DNA of 64,000 bases. It comes from DATHZQ01 sp963823505 (GTDB taxonomy: Bacteria; Actinomycetota; Acidimicrobiia; Spongiisociales; UBA5794). Positions within the stretch are counted from its first letter, which is position 1. Every line of letters starts with the position of its first letter. The position numbers were made by a program, and so were the translations under genes. The notes below the pieces were generated by a model. That model made no database searches. It saw only the letters and a program-made list of their open reading frames with translations, and had not been told where the DNA came from. Shown one piece after another: positions 35,319-43,916 of the stretch. The stretch covers positions 1,364,001 to 1,428,000 of the forward strand of contig CAWGLY010000005.1 of assembly GCA_963823505.1 (NCBI GenBank), read 5' to 3'.

Positions 35319-36746
35319 ATGACACAGAGCCCGGCCCGGGTCTTGATGATGACCAGCAACGGCGCTGGGATGGGCCACCTGACACGACAGCTTGCCGTCA
35401 CCCTGGCCGCGGGCGACGCCATGTCTCCCACCTTGTTCTCGTTGTCGATGGCGCTCCCTGTGGTGGCCGACCACGGCGTTCCGGGCGAGTACTGCCCGAG
35501 CGTTGAGCGCAAGTGGATGCCTTCAGGGTCGTGGCACGGCTACCTCCGCGACCGCATCGTTGCCATCGCCCGCGAGGTCGATGCGCAGGCGGTCGCGTTC
35601 GACGGCGTTGCCCCATATCCGGGGATCTTGGCCGCACGGAATGCGATGCCCGACATTGCCTTCGTGTGGGTCAGGCGGGGCATGTGGAGAGCCGGCGTCA
35701 ACACCGCCCAACTCCGCAAGAGCCCGCTGTTCGATCGCATCATCGAGCCGGGCGACCTCGCCGCCTCGGCCGACGAGGGCCCAACGGGCGACCGCACCGA
35801 CGCCGTCAGGGTCCCGCCCATCACGATGCTCGATGTCGTGCCGCGGCTCAGCCGTCCAGAAGCTGCTGCTGCACTCGGCCTCGACCCCGCACGGCCGACG
35901 GCACTGGTGACCCTGGGATCGGGACGGCTCGGCGAGATCGAAGCGCCGGGGGCCGTCGTCGTTGATGCGCTGCTGGAGGACCCGACCTGGCAGATCTGTG
36001 TCACCAAGTCCACGATTGCCGAACGGGCCGTGCCGCTGCGCAACGAAGGCCGCGTGGTCGAGCTCCGCGGCGTCTACCCGCTGGTGCGCTACCTCCACGC
36101 ATTCGATACGGTGGTGAGCGCTGCCGGGTACAACGCGGTTCACGAGTTCATACCTGCGGCGCTCCCGACCCTGCTGGTGCCCAACCCCGCCACGAGGACC
36201 GACGACCAGGTCGGGCGAGCAGACAGGCTCGCCAAGCGTGGTCTGGCACTGGCCGCCCACCCCGACGCCCCGGCGGACCTCAGCGCCGCGGTGCGCCTGC
36301 TCTCCGGCGAGGCGCTGCGGACCGAGCTGGCGGAAGCGTGTGCGGCACTGCCCGTCCCTGAGCGAAGCGGCGGAGCGGCCGCCACCGCTGAGCAGATCGT
36401 CGGCATGGCATCCAGCTTCACCGGCCGCAAGGCGACCTGGCGCCGGCGCCTGGCGACATTTGATGCGCACAGCAGGGAAGCGGCGAAGCGTGCCCTGGGT
36501 GAGCGAGGTACCGACGTGCTGCGTCGCATCTTGGGCCGAAGCCATGACGACGTGCCGCAGAAGCTCTCCGTCGCCATCGAGCCTGCCGCCGTGCCGGAAG
36601 GTGCGGTGGCGCTGGCGTTTGGCGACGACATCGCTGCGGAACGCATTCGGGAAGGCGGCCCGGTGGAGCACATCCTGGCAGGAGCCTCGCCGGCCTATTG
36701 GGAGGAGCGTCGCCGGATCGTCGAGGAGTTCTTCGACGTCAGCTGA
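35319..36746 (+). CDS. MurG-like (GT-B, GT28-type) glycosyltransferase
   Basis: The 475-residue protein starts MTQSPARVLMMTSNGAGMGHLTRQLAV, a glycine loop like the acceptor-side start of MurG/GT28 enzymes. The C-terminal half has a donor-site pattern (LVTLGSGRLGEIE, VVELRGVYPLVRYLHAFDTVVSAAGYNAVHEFIPAALPTLLVPNP), where SAAGYN...E resembles the GGAGSxxE nucleotide-sugar motif. The last ~100 residues are a family-unspecific extension. It is divergent from the dehydrogenase operon and its 3' end overlaps the DUF3048 gene by eight bases. Acceptor unknown. Confidence 0.85.
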   Translation: MTQSPARVLMMTSNGAGMGHLTRQLAVTLAAGDAMSPTLFSLSMALPVVADHGVPGEYCPSVERKWMPSGSWHGYLRDRIVAIAREVDAQAVAFDGVAPYPGILAARNAMPDIAFVWVRRGMWRAGVNTAQLRKSPLFDRIIEPGDLAASADEGPTGDRTDAVRVPPITMLDVVPRLSRPEAAAALGLDPARPTALVTLGSGRLGEIEAPGAVVVDALLEDPTWQICVTKSTIAERAVPLRNEGRVVELRGVYPLVRYLHAFDTVVSAAGYNAVHEFIPAALPTLLVPNPATRTDDQVGRADRLAKRGLALAAHPDAPADLSAAVRLLSGEALRTELAEACAALPVPERSGGAAATAEQIVGMASSFTGRKATWRRRLATFDAHSREAAKRALGERGTDVLRRILGRSHDDVPQKLSVAIEPAAVPEGAVALAFGDDIAAERIREGGPVEHILAGASPAYWEERRRIVEEFFDVS

Positions 36747-37932
36747 ACGTCACGTCGACGAACCGGGGAACGACCTCGACCAGAAGCCGACCGGCCGGGA
36801 CGGGCAAGGCACCACCGTCGTCGTCGACCAAGACCCAGCCGTCTTCCTGGGCGGACCGCAGCCAGCGGCCCTCGACGACCTCGCCGCCGTGGAACACCAG
36901 CGCATCGCCGAAGCCGACGACGTCGAAATTCAGGACCTCTGCGCCCGAGCTGTCGTTGTAGCCGGCGGAGCGTTGCGCCACCTTCAACACGACGATCGTG
37001 TCCCGCACGAAGGGCTCCGGTGTACCGTCGAATACGCTCAGGACCTCGGAGGTCTCACCGTTCTGGGCCCGCACGTACTGGTCGTTCTCGAACCGCCACA
37101 CCACCTCGGTGACGGCCGAGAAGGGAATCGAGATCGAAGTCGCAGGATCGCCACCCGCAAACTCGTCGCTGAACGTGAACGCACCCTCTGCCGAGGTGAT
37201 GTCACCGGCAATCTGGTCGATGAACTCGAGCAAGGCGACGGTGTGATGCGGCCGGGGACGATCGATGACACCGAACAGGCCGTCCGCCTCGGGATCGACA
37301 ATGGTGATGTCGGCCGCACCGAAGTGGCGCTCCACGAAGTCCTGCCCGCCCGTCGTCAGCAGCAGCGGCGTGAAGGGCGCCAGGACCACAGCGTCTATTT
37401 CACGGATCGAACGGACCGGACCCACGACGGGTGGAGCACCCAAGAAGTAGAGCGCGGTGAACCGGGTGATGCCTCCCTCGACGGGGATTTCGAACACCAG
37501 CTCCGCCTCGTTCAGGCCGATCTGAGGCTGGGCCGCCGGCACGTTGTCCACCTTCACGGCGACGATGCGGCGTGACACGGGGTCGTCGAGCAACTCCCCC
37601 GTCAACGGGTTGCGATCCAACGCCGTCGCGGGTGCCGCGGTCGTCGTTGTCGCTCCGTCTCCCTGGTCAACGGGGGCAGTGGTGGTCGTGTCGCCGCCGT
37701 CCACCAGCGGAGGGAGGGTGGTCACGACGGCATCGACGACGGGGGCTTCCGCATCTCCGGAGCCGCCTGCACAGACACCGATGACAAGACCGAGCACCAA
37801 TCCACCGAACCCCGCGGCGCCGCCGACCCGCACCATGGGGTTGGCGAGCCAGTCGCGCACACGATCCATGAACGACTGCCCGGTTGGCGATGTAGGTGGT
37901 GGTGGTGGTGGTGGCGGTGGTGGCGCCGTCAC
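36739..37932 (-). CDS. DUF3048 membrane-anchored protein with poly-proline N-terminus
   Basis: From GTG 37932 (GGAG seven bases before it) the product is 397 residues. A cytoplasmic poly-Pro tract (~4-13) is followed by a single membrane helix (~40-62), a Thr/Asp-rich linker and a DUF3048 body (VVAVKVDNVPAAQPQIGLNEA, TALYFLGAPPVVGPVRSIREID). It is a diverged paralogue of the lipoprotein at 19687, but anchored by a helix rather than a lipid. The longer start ATG 37986 is possible. Its 3' end overlaps the convergent glycosyltransferase. Function of DUF3048 unknown. Confidence 0.85.
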   Translation of the reverse strand: MTAPPPPPPPPPPTSPTGQSFMDRVRDWLANPMVRVGGAAGFGGLVLGLVIGVCAGGSGDAEAPVVDAVVTTLPPLVDGGDTTTTAPVDQGDGATTTTAAPATALDRNPLTGELLDDPVSRRIVAVKVDNVPAAQPQIGLNEAELVFEIPVEGGITRFTALYFLGAPPVVGPVRSIREIDAVVLAPFTPLLLTTGGQDFVERHFGAADITIVDPEADGLFGVIDRPRPHHTVALLEFIDQIAGDITSAEGAFTFSDEFAGGDPATSISIPFSAVTEVVWRFENDQYVRAQNGETSEVLSVFDGTPEPFVRDTIVVLKVAQRSAGYNDSSGAEVLNFDVVGFGDALVFHGGEVVEGRWLRSAQEDGWVLVDDDGGALPVPAGRLLVEVVPRFVDVTFS

Positions 37933-38027
37933 GAAGGACTCCGTATCGGAAGGCGCGGATGGTAGGAGCCATCCGGCGCAAGGCAAACCGGAGGGCCCGA
38001 GCTCGGCGCCGATAGAGTGGCGCAGCC

Positions 38028-39026
38028 ATGACGGAAACCGCCCTCAGCGTTGTTGTGCTCGCGTGGGATCAGCTCGAGCTGACCCGGCGCTGCGTGGCAT
38101 CGGTGCGATCGACGACCGATGTCCCCTACGAGCTCGTCATCGTGGACAATGGTTCAGCGGCCGGGGCGGCAGCCTTTGCTCAGAGCGCCGCCGATATCGC
38201 CATCATGAACCCCGAGAACCTCGGTTTTGCGGTGGGCATGAATCAGGGCCTCACAGCGGCGCAGGGCAACGTCGTTGCCTTCGTCAACAACGACACGGTG
38301 CTGCCGCAGGGATGGGCATCGTTGCTCTTGGAGACGTTTGCGGAGCATCCCGAGGCCGGTCTCGTGTTGCCGGCCGTCACTTCGGCAGGTAACCCGTACA
38401 GCGTCCGCACCGCACCGGGAACGGACCGGATCGTCGTCCCGCCGTTTCGCGAGATCCCCAGCGGCGTCGTTTACCTCCTCAGGCGGGCCTACGCGCTCGA
38501 GATCGGCGGATGGAGCGAGGAGTATCCGGTCGCCAGCAGCGAGGATCTCGACCTGTTGTTCACGGTGTGGAGCACCGGCAGGGAGGTCGTGCTTGACGAA
38601 CGGGTTCTCGTCGACCACGTCGGCAGCGCCACCGTTGCGGAGAAGTTGACCAATCGTCACGAGCTGTGGCGGGACAACCGCCATGCCTTCACCGCAAAGT
38701 GGATGGCGATGACCAGTGCAGCGATTCCCAGGCCGGCGGGCACAGACGAGGCATTGGTTGCAGCGCGGGCTCGGGAAGCCGCCACGGCGGCGACATGGAT
38801 GGAGCGGACGTTCCTTGCCAGGGAAGAGACCCGTGGGGCGAACCGCACCGTCCCCGCCGCCCCCGTCGCGGCGCCTGCGGTGCCGGGACCGGTACGCAGC
38901 GCCGTGGGCACTGCGTGGAACGCGGTTCGGTCACTGGTGCCCGAACGCGTTCGGCACCGCCTGTTCCCGTTCTTCCGCGGTCTGTACTACCGGGTCTTTC
39001 CCGGTGGTCGCTCCGGAAGCGAGTGA
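38028..39026 (+). CDS. Family 2 glycosyltransferase (rhamnosyltransferase-like)
   Basis: The 332-residue GT-A protein has LSVVVLAWDQLELTRRCVASV, VIVDNGSAAG, an NNDT donor motif (VAFVNNDTVLPQGW) and a later SEDLDLLFTVW acidic catalytic region. The NNDT motif is common in WbbL-like rhamnosyl- and galactofuranosyltransferases, which suits the rhamnose genes nearby, but this is only suggestive. A TAGAGT box at 38013-38018 lies nine bases before the ATG. The Ala/Pro-rich segment (~270-290) precedes a basic C-terminus. The next gene starts seven bases downstream. Confidence 0.85.
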   Translation: MTETALSVVVLAWDQLELTRRCVASVRSTTDVPYELVIVDNGSAAGAAAFAQSAADIAIMNPENLGFAVGMNQGLTAAQGNVVAFVNNDTVLPQGWASLLLETFAEHPEAGLVLPAVTSAGNPYSVRTAPGTDRIVVPPFREIPSGVVYLLRRAYALEIGGWSEEYPVASSEDLDLLFTVWSTGREVVLDERVLVDHVGSATVAEKLTNRHELWRDNRHAFTAKWMAMTSAAIPRPAGTDEALVAARAREAATAATWMERTFLAREETRGANRTVPAAPVAAPAVPGPVRSAVGTAWNAVRSLVPERVRHRLFPFFRGLYYRVFPGGRSGSE

Positions 39027-39032
39027 GACCGG

Positions 39033-40229
39033 GTGAGGGCTGCCGCCGGACACTACGACGTCATCGTGATCGGCGCAGGGGCCGCAGGCATGATGGCGGC
39101 GCTGCACACCGGAACTCCCGCCACCGCCCTCGTCACCAACGGGCCGATTGGACGTTCCAACACGATCATGGCCCAGGGAGGCGTCCAGCTGCCACACGAC
39201 ACGGAAGCGTCGAAGCGATCGCTGGTCGCCGACATGATGGCCTCGGCTCGGGTTCCGGTGGACGAGGCCCGGGTAGAGCGCTTCGTCGCCGAGATCATCC
39301 CCACGTTTGCCGAGCTCGCGGCCATGGGGCTGGAGCTCGACAGGGACGGCGACGGCCGGATCATCAGGAGACTGGCGGGCGGGCTCAGCGAGCCGCGGAT
39401 CGCGTCAGGCGGTGACCACATCGGTCGGGACCTCGTCCGGGTGCTGGGGGACGCCATCGGGCGCAGCGACATCGAGGTGGTGCCCAACACGCACGTGGTC
39501 GGCATCGAGCCAGGCGCAGGTGCGATCACCGTGTCCTGCAACGATGCGACTCGGTTCACGGCCTCGGCGGTCGTCGTGGCGACAGGTGGCACGACCGCGC
39601 ATCGCGCCGCGGCGATGCACGAGCGCTCGACCAACCCGGCCAACAGCAACCACGAGATGGTGGACCTGCTGCTGAACCTGGGGCTCCCCCAGATCCACGA
39701 GGACTTCTACCAGTACCAACCGTTCGGTCTCGTGGACCTCACCGGCTCGTTCGGCAAGTGCGTCCCCGAGAGCGTGGTCAACTTCCCGGTGCGCCTCCTG
39801 GACGCTGCCGGCAAGGAGCTGTGTCCGGTGCGCCAGGATCGCTACGCCCTCACCCAGGCGATGTTCGAGGGTCGGCGGGCGGGACGAGCGTCCGTCCGGC
39901 CCAACGGACCGGGATTCCTCCTCACGCTCAGCGACATCCCCGGCGACGAGATGGAGCGGACGTTCCCCAAGCTCCATGCTGCGCTGCGGCGCACGGGACT
40001 CGACGGTCACGACGTCTGGGTCTGGCCGTACCTCCACTACCAGCTTGGCGGCTTTGCGGTTGGCAGAGACGGCATGAGCGAGGTGCCGGGACTCTACCTC
40101 GCGGGAGAGATGGTGGGTGGCCTCCACGGGCGCAACCGGCTCATGGGCAACGGCATCACCGACTCGCTCGTGAATGGAAGGCTTGCGGGTGCTGCGGCCG
40201 GCGCCTTCGCCCGCAGCCATCGCCGATAG
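39033..40229 (+). CDS. FAD-binding oxidoreductase of the fumarate reductase/L-aspartate oxidase family (short form)
   Basis: The 398-residue flavoprotein has the FAD site VIVIGAGAAGMMAALHTG (~10-27), SNTIMAQGGVQ, VVVATGGTT, a substrate-binding YLHYQLGGFAV and the C-terminal LYLAGEMVGGLHGRNRLMGNGITDSLVNG with the catalytic-type Arg. It lacks the ~130-residue helical C-terminal domain of NadB and SdhA. No iron-sulfur or membrane partner is encoded nearby, so the electron acceptor and substrate are unknown. Tandem hairpins lie between its stop and the convergent ATP-grasp gene. Confidence 0.85.
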   Translation: MRAAAGHYDVIVIGAGAAGMMAALHTGTPATALVTNGPIGRSNTIMAQGGVQLPHDTEASKRSLVADMMASARVPVDEARVERFVAEIIPTFAELAAMGLELDRDGDGRIIRRLAGGLSEPRIASGGDHIGRDLVRVLGDAIGRSDIEVVPNTHVVGIEPGAGAITVSCNDATRFTASAVVVATGGTTAHRAAAMHERSTNPANSNHEMVDLLLNLGLPQIHEDFYQYQPFGLVDLTGSFGKCVPESVVNFPVRLLDAAGKELCPVRQDRYALTQAMFEGRRAGRASVRPNGPGFLLTLSDIPGDEMERTFPKLHAALRRTGLDGHDVWVWPYLHYQLGGFAVGRDGMSEVPGLYLAGEMVGGLHGRNRLMGNGITDSLVNGRLAGAAAGAFARSHRR

Positions 40230-40298
40230 CCCCCCGAGTCCACGAGCTTGGCGCAGCCAAACCCGCAGAGGAGGGGTGAGTCCATCCCGTTCCCCGAG

Positions 40299-40386
40299 TT
40301 TGGCGCCAGCCAAACTCGCAAGGAACGCCGCAGGCGTTCCCGTTTGGCGCCAGCCAAACTCGCAAGGAACGCCGCAGGCGTTCCCG
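40299..40386. repeat. Two 44-bp tandem repeats, each with two hairpins
   Basis: The unit starts GTTTGGCGCCAGCCAAAC (7-bp stem, GCCA loop) and continues to GGAACGCCGCAGGCGTTCC (8-bp stem, GCA loop). It occurs at 40299-40342 and 40343-40386 without visible differences. A degenerate relative of the first hairpin (CTTGGCGCAGCCAAAC) lies near 40246-40262. The array ends at the base before the stop of the ATP-grasp gene and separates two convergent genes, so it may terminate both transcripts. Confidence 0.8.
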
Positions 40387-41661
40387 TCAACCGTTGACCC
40401 ATTGCGGCTCCGGCCAGAACAGCAGATTGGTGCCGTCTGCGCCGACCATCGACAAACCTTCGAAGGCGCGCTTCGTGCCTTCGAGCAGCTCTTCCCTCGA
40501 CGAAGCGGACGCCAGGAAGTAGCCGACCCTGCCGAGCGAGTTGATGATGGGTGCCTGTTCGTAGCCCGGCTGCACGTAGAAGCCGCCCTCGGCGATGGCT
40601 CCCTCGGCGCGAAGCGCTGCGAAGCCTTCGAGCGATGCGACCTTGCCCGGCCGTGCGACGAGGAAGTTGACGAGGGCGTGGGTCTGGTCGATCGTGTCGG
40701 CGTAGTCGTAGGCGGCGGGGGCGCACGCTCCGTCGAGCGCCAAGTCGATGAGCCGATCGGTGACGTCGACGCCGGTGACCAGCGGGATGAGGGATGCCTC
40801 GTGTCCGCCGCCCACCCGTGCACCCGCCTCGACGACGATGATCCCGCCGGGAGTCAGCAGCATCTGGATGTACAGCGGGCCCTGCTGCATGCCGTACGCA
40901 CCAGCAACCGCACGCGACTGCGATTCGATCTCTTCCAGCATTCCCTTGGCTCTCAGGCTGGGGAACACGTGTTGGACGGCGATGCCGATGGCGGGCGGTG
41001 GGTTGTAGGTCACTCGATCGGCGAGGGTCAGGATGTGCACTGTGCCGCTATCGACCCACGCACTTGCCGTGACCTCGAAGCCGGTGGCGAACTCCTCGAT
41101 GACGGCGGTGCCTTCACGCGAGCTGTCGAGGGCCAGTGCCACCGCGGCTGTGATCTCGCCACGATCGTCGACCTTGGTCGTGCCCCGCTGGCCTTGCGAG
41201 TCCGCCGGCTTCACGACGACGGGGAACTCGATGCGCTCGGCGGCCTCCGCAGCATCGTCGGCGGCGTTGACCGTCACGAGGCGTGCTCGTCTGACGCCCG
41301 CCGTGGCGAAGGCTTGGGCCATGGCCTCTTTGTGAGTGGCGGCGACGGCCGCTTCGGCGCTCAGGTAGCACGGGAGATCGAGCGCTGCGGCCACACGGGC
41401 CATCGTGACCACGGCCATGTCGGTACCCGTAGTGATCACCCCGGAAACGCCGTACTCCTCGGCGATGGCGATGTTGGCGTCGATGTCGAGGGCGTCTGTA
41501 TCGGTGGGGAACGTGGCGTGCGCCTTTCCAGGGGCGTCCGGGTAGTAGTCGGCCACGACCGTCGCGATGCCCCGCGCTTCGGCTCGGCGAATCAGTGCGG
41601 TCTGATGGCGTCCCCCGCCCAGGACGAGCAGGCGCCGCCCCGCAGGATCAGCTGGTGGCAT
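40387..41661 (-). CDS. ATP-grasp ligase of unknown specificity
   Basis: The 424-residue enzyme has a Rossmann-like N-terminal domain (LLVLGGGRHQTALIRRAEARG, VITTGTDMAVV) and ATP-grasp core motifs (FPVVVKPADSQGQRGTTKV as the nucleotide loop; LYIQMLLTPGGIIVVEAGARVGGGHE as the metal-binding strand and glycine loop). It is built like CarB- or PurK-like carboxylate-amine/thiol ligases that activate a carboxylate as acyl phosphate. It overlaps the ComA-like gene by 14 bases and is the last gene of the rml/sulfonate run, so its carboxylate is probably made by the ComA-like and lyase-like enzymes. The substrate is inferred from context only. Confidence 0.85.
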   Translation of the reverse strand: MPPADPAGRRLLVLGGGRHQTALIRRAEARGIATVVADYYPDAPGKAHATFPTDTDALDIDANIAIAEEYGVSGVITTGTDMAVVTMARVAAALDLPCYLSAEAAVAATHKEAMAQAFATAGVRRARLVTVNAADDAAEAAERIEFPVVVKPADSQGQRGTTKVDDRGEITAAVALALDSSREGTAVIEEFATGFEVTASAWVDSGTVHILTLADRVTYNPPPAIGIAVQHVFPSLRAKGMLEEIESQSRAVAGAYGMQQGPLYIQMLLTPGGIIVVEAGARVGGGHEASLIPLVTGVDVTDRLIDLALDGACAPAAYDYADTIDQTHALVNFLVARPGKVASLEGFAALRAEGAIAEGGFYVQPGYEQAPIINSLGRVGYFLASASSREELLEGTKRAFEGLSMVGADGTNLLFWPEPQWVNG

Positions 41662-42421
41662 CAGCGTCGTGTATATGGAGCAGCGTGTCGGCGCGCAGGC
41701 CCAGCCGCAGCGTCTCTACCGAGATCACGTCGTCGACGTGGATATTGCCGAGGTTGATGTCGGAGCCGGCGTACATCAGCAGCCACACCTGCTGCGCCTT
41801 GTTGGGGGCTTCGAAGATGAGCCGCTCGATCGGCACCCCGGATTCCACGATCTCGTCGATGAGCCCCATCCGAATCTCGCCGCTCTGGCGGTACATCCCC
41901 GCCGTGCCGCTCTCGCGGCCCTCCAAGATGACGTAGGCCACTCCGGCGTCGAGTTCCGCCTCGATGGCCCTCACCCATCGCACCGGCGAAACGATCGCCG
42001 CGGCATCCTTGCTTCCGACCTCGGAATACACGGTGAAGCGTTTAGCCAGCTCCGAGATCCACCGAAGCTTGTCGTCGCTCGACATGACCACGGTGCCGTC
42101 GGACACCTCGACGCTCGACACACCGATCGACTCGGCCCAATCGGCGTACTCCGCCATCCGCCCCTGCAGGTAGGCAAGCTCCATGAGGGTGCCGCCCAGG
42201 CACACTTCGACGTCATGGCGCCTGTACACCTCGAGCTTTGCCTGGAGGTTCGGCGTCACGATGCTCGTGCCCCAGCCCAGCTTCGCCAGGTCAACATATG
42301 CCCCTGCCACCTCGAGTTGGTCGTCGAGCCACGCAGTGCCGTGGCCGTTGTCCAGAATCTGGGTGCGGCCGATCTGACGCGGCTTTCCTGCGCGAGGCGG
42401 AAGTTCGACGGGGACGGTCAT
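41648..42421 (-). CDS. Phosphosulfolactate synthase (ComA) family enzyme
   Basis: The 257-residue barrel matches the ComA family: DQLEVAGAYVDLAKLGWGTSIVTP near the N-terminus, VEVCLGGTLMELAYLQG, GVSSVEVSDGTVVMS, FTVYSEVGSKD and FEAPNKAQQVWLLMYAGSDINLGNI. ComA adds sulfite to phosphoenolpyruvate, giving (2R)-phosphosulfolactate, the first step to coenzyme M in archaea and some bacteria and to sulfolactate in Bacillus spores. No ComB, ComC or ComDE is in the window. It lies seven bases after the lyase-like gene and overlaps the ATP-grasp gene, so the three are one unit. Confidence 0.9.
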   Translation of the reverse strand: MTVPVELPPRAGKPRQIGRTQILDNGHGTAWLDDQLEVAGAYVDLAKLGWGTSIVTPNLQAKLEVYRRHDVEVCLGGTLMELAYLQGRMAEYADWAESIGVSSVEVSDGTVVMSSDDKLRWISELAKRFTVYSEVGSKDAAAIVSPVRWVRAIEAELDAGVAYVILEGRESGTAGMYRQSGEIRMGLIDEIVESGVPIERLIFEAPNKAQQVWLLMYAGSDINLGNIHVDDVISVETLRLGLRADTLLHIHDADATS

Positions 42422-42428
42422 GGCAGCC

Positions 42429-43916
42429 TCACTCGATGATGGATCTGATGGTGTTCACGAATGTCGCGGGGAACGTACGCAGCGGGTGGCGGGCCTGCCA
42501 ATCCGCATGCAGGGCCAGCCGCTCGTTCAGTTCGGCGAGCATGGTAAACGTAGGCTCGCTCCCAGCGTTCCCGATGCCCGTACGAACGGCAACGATGTGC
42601 TCGGCGCTGCGATTGAGCACGAGTTCGCCGTCGTCGAAAGGCGGCAGCTCGATATTGAGCTCAGTGGCGGCAAGGCGCACGTCCTCGGCTTCGATCGGCC
42701 TGCCCCCATCGGCAAGGCATGTGCGCACCGCTCTGCCGACGATCCGGTGCAGCGAGCGGTTGTCGAGGCCGGTCGCCTGCGACAGGTAATCGCAGTAGTC
42801 GGTGGCGTATGGGTAGCCCGACTCGGCGGCGATCCGCATCCGGTGGACGTCGAATGTTGCCGCGGAGAGGACATCTGCGAGCAGCCGCACCGCACGAGCA
42901 GTGCGGTCGAGTGCCACGGGCACATCCACGTACGCATATATACGATTGTCAGGCTGACCGGTAGGGGTGAGTGACGTCGCCACCACACCCACGAAGGTGC
43001 CGAGGACATGGCGGGCCTCCCCTCGCAGCAGTGATAGCGCATAGGGGTTCTTCTTCTGCGGCATGATCACGCTGTTCCGGCTGTGCGCATCGTCGAGCTC
43101 GACAAACCCGAACTCTGCCGTCGTCCAGATCTGGAGCTCCTCGGCCATCCGATCGACATTGGTCATCGTGGTCACAACGGCAGCGAGCGTCTCCGTTGCG
43201 AGGTCGGGAGCCCACATCGCATCCCTGGTGTGCTCAACGACGCCATCAAATCCGAGCAAGCCCGCCAGCCGATCGCGATCCAGGCCGAACCTGGATCCGT
43301 TGACGCTCCCCGAACCGGCAGGGCTGCGGTTGACGACGCCGAGAGCAGTGTGCGCCCTCACGATGTCGCGCTCTACCGGAAAGGCAAAGCCCAGCAGGTA
43401 GTGAGCCAATGTGGTGGGATGGGCATGATGCAGGTAGGTGAAGTCCGGCATGTAGGTGTCGGTATGCGCGGCGGCGACAGCCGTGATGGCACTCCCGAGC
43501 GCAACAAGAGCGTCTGCAAGGTCGAGTAGACCGGAGCGCGTTGCCAACTGCCACGCAATGGTTGTTGCCTCGCGTCGAGCTCTCCCCAGATGGACCAGAC
43601 CGGCGAGATCGCCGTACTTCGCCGCCAAATGGGCGTCTCGGTTGTTGTACAGGTCGCCCACGTAGGGGTCGAGCTCCAGGCCGGCGGGGATGGGATGCTC
43701 CTCGAGGAGGTGTCGCAGCAGATCGGTGCCCGCATCTGGGTCGATGGCACGTGCCTCGATCAATGCGACGCAATGGGCGAGATCTGCGTAACTCAAGCCG
43801 GGCAGCAGGTAGTCGGCGGCTTCGAGTTCCCACGTGAATGCCGTCTCGGCGAGCGACCGGCTTGGGCCTGAGCCGAGACGACTCCCCAGACCAAGGGCGC
43901 CGGGTTCGTCGCTCAT
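42429..43916 (-). CDS. Argininosuccinate lyase-like enzyme (aspartase/fumarase superfamily)
   Basis: The 495-residue protein has the superfamily signature as SVIMPQKKNPYALSLLRGEA (Ser aligned with the catalytic Ser of the GSSxMPQKKNP loop), plus an upstream GSVNGSRFGLDRDRLAGLLGF like ArgH. It lacks the ArgH start (xLWGGRF) and the Gly before the catalytic Ser is Asn. Superfamily members add or eliminate across a C=C next to a carboxylate. In bacterial coenzyme M synthesis, lyases of this family act after the ComA step. It overlaps rmlD by four bases and precedes the ComA-like gene, which favours a sulfonate substrate over arginine synthesis. No arginine genes are nearby. Confidence 0.85.
   Translation of the reverse strand: MSDEPGALGLGSRLGSGPSRSLAETAFTWELEAADYLLPGLSYADLAHCVALIEARAIDPDAGTDLLRHLLEEHPIPAGLELDPYVGDLYNNRDAHLAAKYGDLAGLVHLGRARREATTIAWQLATRSGLLDLADALVALGSAITAVAAAHTDTYMPDFTYLHHAHPTTLAHYLLGFAFPVERDIVRAHTALGVVNRSPAGSGSVNGSRFGLDRDRLAGLLGFDGVVEHTRDAMWAPDLATETLAAVVTTMTNVDRMAEELQIWTTAEFGFVELDDAHSRNSVIMPQKKNPYALSLLRGEARHVLGTFVGVVATSLTPTGQPDNRIYAYVDVPVALDRTARAVRLLADVLSAATFDVHRMRIAAESGYPYATDYCDYLSQATGLDNRSLHRIVGRAVRTCLADGGRPIEAEDVRLAATELNIELPPFDDGELVLNRSAEHIVAVRTGIGNAGSEPTFTMLAELNERLALHADWQARHPLRTFPATFVNTIRSIIE

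Noticed and set aside
40299..40386. CRISPR-like array
   Set aside because: Only two directly abutting units, no spacers and no cas genes. A tandem hairpin repeat is the better description.
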